The notes beneath the pieces are model-generated. The model worked only from the letters and a program-made list of their open reading frames with translations. It was not told the origin of the DNA and did no database searches. DNA of 64,000 nt from Streptomyces pyxinae (GTDB lineage Bacteria; Actinomycetota; Actinomycetes; Streptomycetales; Streptomycetaceae): contig NZ_JANUGQ010000002.1 of assembly GCF_024756275.1 (NCBI RefSeq), positions 124,001 to 188,000 of the forward strand, in the 5' to 3' direction. Shown piece by piece: positions 36,215 to 48,200 of the stretch; positions within the stretch are counted from its first letter, which is position 1, and every line of letters starts with the position of its first letter. Both the position numbers and the translations under genes were made by a program.

Positions 36215-39200
36215 ATGAGCATCCGCCGCGACCGCCTGCCGCTCACCCGGGCCCAGCTCGGGCTGTGGTCCGCCCAGCGACTGGACCCGGCGAACCCGGT
36301 CTATCTCACCGCCGAATACGTGGAGTTGACCGGCCCGCTGGACGAGGACGCCTTCCTGGCCGCCGTTGTGCGGGCGGTGGGGGAGGCGGACGGGCTCTCG
36401 GTGCGCTTCGACACCACCGAGCCGGAGTCGCCGGCCGGGCCGGATGAGTCGCTGGAGCCGGGTGCTTCGGCCGGGCCGGCCGCGCCGGTGAACCTCCCGG
36501 ACGCGTCGGCCGATTCGGCGGAGGGTCCGGCCGGGGACGGGGTGTGGCAGGAACTGGGGGCGGTGGCGCCCGAACCGCCGCTCGTGCTCGACCTGCGGGA
36601 CCGGGCCGACCCGGACGCGGCCGCGCTCGACTGGATGGCCCGGGAGCGCTCCGTACCCGTCGATCTGGAGCACGGCCGGCTCTTCCGGCACGCCCTGCTG
36701 CGGACCGGGACCGAGCGGTGGCTCTGGTACCACCGCTGCCACCACATCCTGCTGGACGGCTACGGCTTCTCCCGGCTGGCCGACCGGGTGGCCGCGATCT
36801 ACCGGGCCACCACCGCCGGCACCCCCGTACCGCCCGCGCCGTTCGCCTCGCTGCGGGAGGCGGTCGCGGAGGACCAGCGGTACGAGACCTCCGAGCGGCG
36901 CGCCGCCGACGCCGCCTTCTGGCAGGAGCTGTACGCCGACCGGCCGCACCCGGTCACCCCGGCGCGGCGGGAGCCGGACGGCGCCGCGCACACCTTCCAC
37001 CGCACCCGGCTCGCCCTGCCCGGCGGGGACGCCGCCCTGCTCACCGGCTGGGCCGACCGGGCCCGCGCCACCTGGCCCGAGGTGGTGACGGCGGCCTGGG
37101 CGCTCTATCTGACCCGGTTCACCGGCGCGACCGAGGCGGTGATCGGCCTGCCGCTGAGCAACCGCACCGGCAGTGTGCTGGCCCGTACCCCGGTCACCGC
37201 CGTCAACGTCCTGCCGCTGCGGATCGCCGTGGACGAGCGGGAGCCCCTCGGGGAACTGGTCCGCCGGGTGGTGCTGGCCCTCCGCCGGCAGCGCCGCCAC
37301 CAGCGCTACCGGGGCGAGCGGCTCCGCCGCGACCTCGGGCTGCTGGGCGGCGGCAGACGGCTCACCGGCCCCCAGCTGAACATCAAGCCCTTCCCGACCG
37401 AACTCTCCTTCGGCGCCTGCGCGGGCAGCACCCACTATCTGGCGGCCGGCGCGGTGGAGGACCTCACCGTCACCGTCAGCGGACGCGGCGGCCCGGAACA
37501 GGGGCTCACCGGTCTGGACGTCATCGTGGACGGCAACCCCGAGCTGTACGGCCCCGCCGAACTCGACGCCCACCGCGACCGGTTCGCCGCCCTGCTCACC
37601 CGGCTGGCGCACACCGACCCCGGCCTGCCCGCCGCCGCCCTGCCGCTGGCCCCGCCCGCCGAACGCCGGCTGCTGCTGGAGGAGTACGGCTCCGGCCGCC
37701 CGGCCACCGGTCCGGCGCCCGCGCTGGCCGAGGGCTTCACCGCCCAGGCGGCCCGCACCCCCGGCGCCGTCGCCCTCCAGCGCGGCGACCACCGGCTGAG
37801 CTACGCCGAACTGGCCGGCCGGGTGGAGCGGTTGAGCGAGGCGCTGCGCTTCCGGGGTGCCCGCCCCGGGTCCCTGGTGGCCGTCGCCCTGCCGCGCACC
37901 GAGGCACTGCCGGTCGCCCTGCTGGCGGTCGCCGCCACCGGGGCCGGATACCTCCCGCTGGACCCCCGCTACCCGGCCGGCCGGCTGCGGGCCATGCTGG
38001 CCGACGCCCGCCCGGTGCTGCTGGTCACCGACCGCCCCGGCGCCGACCGGTACCCGGGTGTCCCGGTGCTCACCGTCGACCGGTCGGGCACGGCGGAGAG
38101 CCCGGCGCCGGACACCCGGGAGCCCGGCGGGTCCGGTGAGCCCGCCGACCGCTCCACGGATGTCACGGCTCCCGGGGACTCCGCTCCCGTCGTGCCCGCC
38201 GGCACCGCCTATGTCATCCACACCTCGGGCTCCACCGGCCGCCCCAAGGGAGTGGTGGTGCCGGACACCGCGCTCGCCAATCTGCTGGCGGCGGCGGGGG
38301 AGTCGCTGTTCCCCGGCGACCGGCTGCTGGCGGTGACCACGGTCTCCTTCGACATCGCCGCCCTTGAGCTGTTCGCCCCGCTGCACCGGGGCGCCACCGT
38401 GGTGCTCGCCGGTACGGAGGAGGCCGCCGACCCGTTCGCGCTGGCCGCCCTGATCCGTGCCGTCCGGCCCACCGTCATGCAGGCCACGCCCTCGCTCTGG
38501 CGGCTGCTGGCCGACGCCGACCCGGGCGCGCTCGACGGGCTGCGGATCCTCAGCGGCGGCGAGGCGCTGCCCGCCGACCTGGCCCGCACCCTCGCGGCCA
38601 GGGGCCGGGAGGTGGTCAACCTCTACGGGCCCACCGAGACCACCGTCTGGTCCACCGCGGGCCCGGTGCGCGCCGGGGAGGCCGAACAGCCGCACGTGGG
38701 AAGGCCGTTGCGGGACACCCGGGCCCTGGTGCTGGACCGCACCCTGGCCCCGGCGCCGGTCGGCGCGGCCGGGGAGCTGTATCTCGCCGGCGGGGGAGTG
38801 GCGACCGGCTATCTGGGCCGGTCCGCGCTGACCGCCGAGCGGTTCACCGCCGATCCGTACGGCCCGCCCGGCTCCCGGATGTACCGCACCGGGGACCTGG
38901 CCCGCCGGCGGGCCGACGGCAATCTGGAGATCCTGGGCCGGGCCGATCAGCAGGTGAAGGTCCGGGGCCACCGGATCGAACCGGGGGAGATCGAGGCCGT
39001 GTTGCGGGCGCTGCCCGGGGTGCGGGACGCCGCCGTGACCGCTCGTCCGGCCCCCGGCGGCACCGTGCTGGTCGCCCACTACGTCCCGGCCGCCGAGACG
39101 GCCCCCGCCGCCGCTCCTGGAACCGCCGCCGGAACCGCCCCCGCCACCGCTCCTGGAACCGCCGCCGGGACGGCCCCCGCCGCCCCCGCCGGTACCGTCC

Positions 39201-42200
39201 CCCCTGACGCGGCGCGCGAGCTGCGGGAGGCGCTGGCGGCCCGGCTGCCCGCCGCCCTGGTCCCGGCCCACTTCCTGGCGCTGGACGCCCTGCCCCGTAC
39301 CCCCAACGGCAAGCTGGACCGGGCGGCCCTGCCCGCGCCGGAGGCCCCGACCGCCCAGGACCGGGCCGCCGGTGACCGGGGGCCGGACGACGGCGTCGAG
39401 GGGCTGCTGCGCGGCCTGTTCGCGGAGATCCTGGGAGCGGCGGACGGGACGGTCGGCCCGGACGACGACTTCTTCCTGCGCGGCGGCGACTCGCTGGCCG
39501 CCGCCCGGCTGATCACCGCGCTGCGCTCCCGGGCGGGCGTACTGCTCCCGGTCCGGGCCGTCTTCGACCACCCGACCCCCGCGCTGCTCGCCGCCCGCGC
39601 CGACCGGGCCGCCACCGCGCCCGGGCCGCTCACCCGGCAGCCCCGGCCGGAACGGCTGCCGCTCTCCGCCGGACAGCTGCGGCTCTGGTACCTGCACCGC
39701 TCCGGGGAGGACGCCGGTGCCTACAACATCCCGCTCGCCGTGGACACCGGAGTGCCCCTCGACCCGGCGGTTCTGCGGGCCGCGCTCAGGGACCTGGCGG
39801 CCCGCCACGAGCCGCTGCGCACCGTCTTCCCGGTCACCGACGGGGAGCCCGAGCAGCGGGTGCTGCCCGAGGCGGACGTGCCGGTGCCGGCCGAGCTCTG
39901 CGCGGCCGGGGAACTCGACCAGCGGGTCCGGGAGTTCGCCGCGGTGCCGTTCGACCTTGAGCACGAGGTGCCGCTGCGGGCAGGTGTGTTCAGCGACGGC
40001 TCACGGCACACCCTGGTCCTGGTCCTCCACCACATCGCCGCCGACGAGTGGTCGCTGCCCCCGCTGCTGCGGGACCTGGCCGCCGGTTACACCGCCCGGC
40101 TGGCCGGCCACGCCCCCGAACTGCCCCCGCTGCCCGTCGACTACGCCGACCACGCCCTGCGGCAGCTCCGTACCGCGCCGGAGACGACGGCGGCCCACGC
40201 GGGGCACTGGCGGGCCCGGCTCCGGGGCGCCCCGGAGCGACTGGCCCTGCCCTGGGCCCGCCCCCGGCCCGCGCGGACCGGTGGTCCCGCCCGCACCCAT
40301 GACTTCGACCTCGGCGCCGCGCTGTACGCCCGGGTCCGGGACCTGGCACTGCGCACCCGCACCACCCCGTTCATGGTGCTGCACGCCGCCTTCGCCGCCA
40401 CCCTGGCCGGGCTCGGCTGCGGTGACGACCTGGTGGTGGGCGCCCCGGTCGCCGGACGGGACGACGAGGCGCTCCGGGAGAGCGTGGGCTTCTACATCAA
40501 CACCCTGCCGCTGCGCACCGATCTGAGCGGCACCCCGAGCTTCCGCGAGCTGCTCGACCGGGTCCGGGAGGCCGACCTGGGCGACCTCGCCCACCAGGAC
40601 CTGCCGCTGGACCGGATCGTCGCCGAGGCCAACCCCGCCCGGCTGCCCGGGGTGACTCCGCTCTTCCAGGTGCTGTTCGCGGTGCGCGAGGAGTTCTCCG
40701 GCCGGCCGGTCCTCCCCGGGCAGCAGGGCCGCCCACGGCTGGTGAACACCGGCACCGCCAAGTTCGACCTCCAGTGCGTCATCAGCGAGGACCCGGCCGG
40801 CGCCACCGCCACCGGACAGCTCGAATTCCGCACCGACCTCTGGGACGACCCGGCCGCCGAGCGGTTCGCCGGCGCCCTGCTCACCCTGCTCGACCGGGTC
40901 ACCGCCGAACCGGACCGCCCGGTCGCCGCCGTCGAGCTGCGCACCCCCGGGGAGCGGGCCCGGCACCAGGAGGAGCGGACGGCCGCCGTCCGCCCGGTGC
41001 CCGCCGTCTCCCTCGCCGCCCGCTGCGCCGGACAGGCCGCCCGCACCCCCGGCCGCACCGCCGTGATCAGCGGCGCCGAGCGGCTCACCCACCGGGAGCT
41101 GGACGAGCGGGCGGCCCGGCTGGCCCGGCTGCTGGCCGCGCGCGGCGCCGGCCGGGGCACCCTGGTCGCCGTCTGTCTGCCGCGCTCCGCCGAGCTGCTG
41201 GTCACCCTGCTGGCGGTCGCCCGCACCGGAGCCGCCTACCTTCCGGTCGACCCCGGCTTCCCGCCCGCCCGGATCGCCCTGCTGCTCGCGGACGCCACCC
41301 CGGTGCTGCTGGTCACCGACCGGGCGAGCACTCCCGGGCCCGCCCCGGACACCGACGCACCGACGCCGCCGTCACCGGCGCCGACACGGGCACGGGCGGT
41401 GACACCGGCACCGGCAGCGACGCCGACACTGTTGCTGGACGCCCCGGAGACCGCCGCCGAACTGGCCGACGCCGTCCCGCTCGCTCCCCGGCACGGCACC
41501 GGCGCCGACCCGGCCTATGTGATCCACACCTCCGGCTCCACCGGCCGCCCCAAGGGCGTGGTCGTCCCCGCGTCGGCCGTCGCCAACTTCCTGCACTGCA
41601 TGGCCGGCACCCTTGACCTCGGCCCGGACGACCGGCTGCTCGCGGTGACCACGGTCGGCTTCGACATCGCCGTCCTCGAACTCTTCCTGCCGCTGTTCAC
41701 CGGCGCCACCGTGCTCCTCGCCGACCGGGAGCAGGTCCGGGACCCGGCGCTGCTCGCCGCCCTGATCCGCGAGCTGCGGCCCACCGTCATGCAGGCCACC
41801 CCTTCGCTCTGGCGCGCCCTGCTGGACGCCGAACCGGAGGTCGTACGGGGGATGCTGGCGCTCTGCGGTGGCGAGGCGCTCGCCCCGGACCTCGCCTCGG
41901 CCCTGCTGGAGCGGGGCGCCGAACCGGTCAACCTGTACGGCCCCACCGAGACCACCGTCTGGTCCACGGCCGGACCGGTGGACCCGGAGAGCGCCGGGCG
42001 CCCGCACGTCGGTACGCCGCTCTGGAACACCCGGGCCCAGGTGCTGGGCCCCGGTCTGGTCCCGCTCCCCGACGGGGTGCCGGGCGAGCTGTACCTCGGC
42101 GGCGACGGAGTGGCCCTCGGCTATCTGGGCCGGCCCGCGCTGACCGCCGAGCGGTTCACCGCCGACCCGTACGGCCCGCCCGGCTCCCGGATGTACCGCA

Positions 42201-45200
42201 CCGGCGACCTGGCGCTCCGCCACCCGGACGGGAACCTGGAGATCCTGGGCCGGGCCGATCAGCAGGTGAAGATCCGGGGTCACCGGATCGAACCAGGGGA
42301 GATAGAGGCCGTGTTGCGGGCGCTGCCCGGGGTGCGGGACGCCGCCGTCACCGACCACCCGGCCCCCGGCGGCACCGTCCTGGTCGCCCACTGGGTCCCG
42401 GCCACCGCCCCCCGAACCGGGACCGCCGCCGGTGCCGGCCCCGGTACCGGCCCCGCAACCGCCGCCGGTGCCGTCACCCCCGGCGCGGCGCGCGAGCTGC
42501 GTGAGGCGCTGGCGGCCCGGCTGCCCGCCGCCCTGGTCCCGGCCCACTTCCTGGCGCTGGACGCCCTGCCCCGTACCCCCAACGGCAAGCTGGACCGGGC
42601 GGCCCTGCCCGCGCCGGAGGCCACCGAGCCCGGTACCGGCCGTGCCCCCGAGGGTCAGCGCGAGGAGCTGCTCGCCGCCCTCTTCGCCGAGGTGCTCGGC
42701 CGCGAACGGGTCGGCGCCGACGAGGACTTCTTCGCCCTGGGCGGCCACTCGCTGCTCGCCGCCCGGCTGGCCGCCCGCGCCACCGGGGCGCTGGGCCGGC
42801 CGGTCACCGTACGGCAGGTCTTCGACGCCCCGACCGTGGCCGCGCTCGCCCGCCCGGCCGGGGGCGCCCGGGCCCTGCCGCCGCTGGAGCCCGCCGCCGG
42901 GCCCGCCGGGGCGGACGCCCCGCTGTCGCCCGCCCAGGCCCGGCTCTGGTTCCTGGACCGGCTGCCGGAGACCGGCGCCGCCTACCACCTGCCGTTTCTG
43001 CTCACCCTGACCGGAGCGGTGGACACCGGCGCCCTCACCCGCGCGGTGACCGATCTGGCCGGCCGCCACGAGGTGCTGCGCACCGTCTTCCCGGAGCGGG
43101 ACGGCGCCCCGGCGCAAAGGGTGTCGGCCGCCCTCCCGGAGGTAGCGGTACGGATCGTGGCCGGACCGGACGAGGCCGACGGGCTGCTCGCCGCGCTGGC
43201 CGCCGAGCCCTTCGACCTGGCCGCCGAACCGCCGCTGCGCGCCACCCTGCTGGTACCGGCCGAACCGCCGGGCCCGGTGCGCCTGCTGCTGCTGATCCAC
43301 CACATCGCCGCCGACGAGTGGTCGGTGGAGCCGATGCTCACCGATCTGGCCACCGCCTACCGGGCCCGGCTGGCCGGCCGCGCCCCCGACTGGCCGCCGC
43401 TGCCGGTCCGGTACACCGACTACGCCCGCTGGCAGCGCGGCCTGCTGGACGGCTCCGGGCGGGACGGCTCCGCGCTGGCCGGCCAACTCGCCCACTGGCG
43501 GCGGACGCTGGCCGGGGCGCCGCCGGTGCTGCGGCTGCCCGCCGACCGGCCGCGCCCGGCCGTGCCCGGCGGGCGGGGCGGGTTCGTGGAGTTCACCGTG
43601 GCCGAACCGGTCGCCAGAGGGGTGCGAGCACTCGCCGCCGAGGCCCGAGTGACCCCGTTCATGGTGCTGCACGCCGCCGTGGCCGCCCTGCTGCGGGCGC
43701 TCGGGGCGGGTGACGACATCCCGCTGGGCGTCCCCACCGCCGGTCGCGGCGACCGCCGCACCGAGGACCTGATCGGCTTCTTCGTCAACACCCTGGTGCT
43801 GCGCACCGACCTCTCCGGCGACCCCACCTTCCGTGAACTCCTCGCCCGGGTGCGGTCCGTGGCGCTGGACGCCTTCGACCACGCCGATGTGCCCTTCGAG
43901 CGGGTGGTGGAGGAGCTGAACCCCGACCGGCCGCCCGGTGTCAACCCGCTCTTCCAGGTGATGCTGACCCACCAGAACCGGTCCGCGGCCCCGCCCTTCA
44001 CCGCCCCCGGGGTCACCGCCGGCTTCCGGCTGCTGGAGACCGGCACCGCCAAGTTCGACCTGATCATCGGCTTCACCGACCACACCGGCACCGGCCGGCT
44101 GGACGGCGCCGTCAACTACAGCGCCGACCTCTTCGACCCCGCCACCGTCCGCCGGCTCACCGAGCGGCTGCTCACCCTGCTCACCGCCGCGACCGAGGCG
44201 CCCGACACCCCCCTCGGCCGGCTCGGGGTGCTGCTCCCCGGCGAGCGCGAGACCCTGCTCGGGGAGTGGAACCCGGCCCCGGGGGAGGAGAACGGGGCCC
44301 CGGAATCCTTCCTGGAGCGGTTCGCCCGGGCCGCCGACCGCCACCCGGAGGCCGTCGCCGTCAGCCACGGCGACCGGTCGCTGACCTACCGGGAGCTGGA
44401 CGACCGCACCAACGCCCTGGCCCGGACGCTGATCGCCCGGGGCGCCGGACCCGAGCAACGGGTGGCGCTGCTGCTGCCCCGCTCGCTCACCCTGGCCGAA
44501 GCGGTGCTGGCGGTCGCCAAGACCGGCGCGGCGTACGTCCCGCTCGACCCCGCCCACCCGGCCGAGCGGCTCGCCGGCACCCTCGCCGACGCCGCGCCCG
44601 CCCTGCTGCTCACCGACCGGGCCACCGCCGGGCGCGTACCGGCCGGAAGCGTATCGGCGGGGAACGTACCGGCCGGGGGCGTACCGGCCGCCGGCGACGC
44701 CCCGCCCGTACCGGCCCTGATCCTGGACGACCCGGAGTACGCCGCCGAGCGCGACCGGCAGTCCGCCGGGCCGGTCACCGACACGGACCGCTCCGCCCCG
44801 CCGCGCCCGGAGCACGCCGCGTACCTGATCTACACCTCCGGCTCCACCGGCCGGCCCAAGGGCGTCGTCGTCACCGGCCGCAATCTGGCCCGGCTCTTCG
44901 ACGCCACCGCCCGGCGGTGCGCCCCCGGACCCGGGGACGTCTGGACCCTCTTCCACTCCATCGCCTTCGACTTCTCGGTCTGGGAGCTGTGGGGCGCGCT
45001 GCTGCACGGCGGCCGGCTGGTCGTGGTGGACCACGACACCACCCGCTCCCCGGCCGACTTCCTCGCCCTGCTCCACCGGGAGCGGGTCACCGTCCTCAAC
45101 CAGACGCCCTCGGCGGCCTACCAGCTCACCGAGGCGATGACCGCCCCCGGCTCGCCCGGCCGGCCGGGCGCGCTCCGGCTGCTGGTCCTCGGCGGCGAGG

Positions 45201-48200
45201 CGCTCGACCCGGCCCGTCTCGCGCCCTGGCTCACCGGTCCGGCGGCGCCCCGGGTGGTCAACATGTACGGGATCACCGAGACCACCGTCCATGTCACGGC
45301 CTACGACCTCGCGGCACCCGGCCCCGGGCCGGACGACCGCGTGCCGGACGGCTCCGGTCAGGACGGCTCCGGGGCCGCCGCTTCCGGGCCTGCCGCACAC
45401 GGGCCGGACGGCCCCGGGCGAGCCGCGCCCGCTCCCGCCGGGGTGAGTCCGGTGGGGCGGGCCATCGACGACCTGCGGCTCTACGTCCTGGACGACGCCC
45501 TGCGGCCGGTCCCGCCCGGTGTCACCGGCGAGCTGTACGTCGCCGGGCCCGGCCTCGCCCGGGGCTACCGGGACCGGCCCGCGCTCACCGCCGTACGGTT
45601 CACCGCCGACCCGTACGGTCCGCCCGGCTCCCGGATGTACCGCAGCGGCGACCTGGCCCGCTGGTCGGCCGGCGGGGTGCTGCACTACGAGGGCCGGGCC
45701 GACGACCAGGTGCAGCTGCGCGGCTTCCGGGTGGAGACCGGCGAGATCGAGGCGGTGCTGCTGCGCCGGGGCGGGGTCGCCTCGGCCGCCGTGCTGCTCC
45801 GCGCGGACCTGCCGACCGGCCCCGGCCTGGTCGCCTACACCACCGGGCCCGCGGACCCGGCCGCCCTCCGCGAGGTCTGCGTCCGGGCGCTGCCCGAGCA
45901 CATGGTGCCGGCCGCCTTCGTCACCCTGGACCGGCTGCCGCTCACCCCCAACGGCAAGCTGGACCGGGCCGCCCTGCCGCTGCCGGACCGGAGCCGTACC
46001 GCCACCCCCGGACGCGCCCCGCGCACCCCCCGTGAACGGCTGCTCGCCGGGCTCTACCGGGAGGTGCTGGAGTGCGGGCCGGTCGGCGCCGACGACGACT
46101 TCTTCGCCCTGGGCGGCCACTCCCTGCTGATCACCCGGCTCGCCGCCCGGCTGCGCGCCGAACTCGCCGCCGAGATACCGGTACGGGTGCTCTTCGAGGC
46201 CCGTACCCCGGCCGCGCTCGCCGCCCGGCTGGCCGACCTCGAACGGTCCGCCCGCCCCGCGCCGCCCCCGCTCACCGCCCGCCAGGGCCGCCCGGGTCCG
46301 CCGCCGCTCTCCCCGGCGCAGGCCCGGCTCTGGTTCCTGCACCGGCTGGGCGGCGCCGACCGCACCTACACCGTGCCGCTGCTGCTCACCCCGGACGGCC
46401 CGCTCGACGAGGCCGCGCTCGGCCGGGCGCTGGCCGCCCTGGTGGCCCGGCACGAGATCCTCCGCACCGTCTACCCGGAGGACGCCGGCGGCCCCGTCCA
46501 GCGGGTGCTGCCCGCGTACATCCCCGAGCTGGAGCGGGTCGCCGTACCGGCGGGCGAGGACCCCCGGGAGGCGGCCCGGCGCATCGCCGCCGCCGAGGAG
46601 TTCGACCTCACCGCCCGGCCGCCGCTGCGCGCCCGGCTGCTCGGCACGCCCGGCGGCGACACCGCCGTACTGCTGACGCTCCATCACATCGCGTACGACG
46701 AGGGCTCCACCGAACCGCTGCTGAGCGAACTCGCCGCCCTCCACCGGGGCGAGCGGCTCCCGGACCCGGAACTCCAGTACGCCGACTACAGCGACTGGCA
46801 GGCGGAAGCCCTGGCCGGCCGGGCGGACACCCTGCTCGCCCACTGGCGCGCCGCCCTCGCCGGCGCCCCCGCCGAACTGCCGCTGCCGCTGGACCGGCCC
46901 CGCCCGGACCGGGTGGACGACCGGGGCGACTCGGTGGAGTTCACCGTGGCACCCGCCCTCCACCGGGCCGCCGCCCGGCTCGCCGGGGAGTCCGGCGCCA
47001 CCCTCTTCATGGTCCTCCAGGCCGCGCTGGCCGCCCTGCTCACCGCCCATGGCGCGGGCGACGACATCCCGCTCGGCACCCTGGTCAGCGGCCGCGACCG
47101 GGCCGGTCTCGACGCGCTGCCCGGCCTGATCGCCAACACCGTGGTGCTGCGCACCGACACCTCGGGCGACCCCACCTTCCGGGAGCTGCTCGACCGGGTG
47201 CGCGCCACCGATCTGGACGCCTTCGACCACGCCGAACTCCCCTTCGAGCGGCTGGTGGACGCGCTCGCCCCGGACCGCTCGCTCGCCCGCCACCCGCTCT
47301 TCCAGGTCGCCCTGATCCATCAGAACTCCCCGCGCCGCACCCACGCGTTCGGCCCGGCCGCCGTCCGGGCGGAACTCCTGGAGACCCGGGCCGCCAAATT
47401 CGACCTGACCCTCGCCGTGGTGGAGACCCCCGACACCGAGGGGCTGCGCGCCGCCCTCAACTACCGCACCGCGCTGTTCGACCGGTCCACCGCCGAGGCG
47501 CTGGCCGCCCGGCTGACCGCCCTGCTCGACCGGGTCTGCGCCCACCCCGACCGGCCCGTCGGCGCGCTCTCCGTCCTCACCCCCGGCGAGGAGCGCCGCG
47601 CCCTGACCGCCTCGGCCGGACCCGGGGTGCCGGTGCCCGCCACCACCCTGCCCGCCCTCGTCCAGGAGCGGGCCACCCGCACCCCGGGCGCCGAGGCGCT
47701 CAGGGACGGCGCCCGGAGCTGGACGTACCAGGAGTTCGACACCGAGACCGACCGGCTCGCCCGGCTCCTCGCCGAGCAGGGAGTACGCCGGGGGAGCACG
47801 GTCGCCGTCGCCCTGCCCCGGTCGGCCGAACTGGTCCTCGCCGTCCACGCGGTGCAGCGCGCGGGCGCCGCCCATCTACCGCTCGACCCCGAACTGCCGC
47901 CCGCCCGGGCCCGGGAGATGCTGCGGGACGCGGCCGTCACCCTGGTGATCGCGGACCCCACCGCCGCCGGGGCCGGAGCGTCCGCCGCGGGCGATGCTCC
48001 CGGACCGGGCGCCTCCGCAAACGTCCAGGAGCCCGGCACCGGGGTGCCCGCGCCCTCCGGGGCCACGCGTCCCGGCAGCGCCCCGGACCCCGGATTCGGC
48101 AGCGGCCTCCCGGTGTTCGGCATCCGCACCGACGCCGTGCCCCCGGCCGCCGTCCGGCCCACCCCGCCACTCCCCGGCGACCCGGCGTACACGATCTTCA

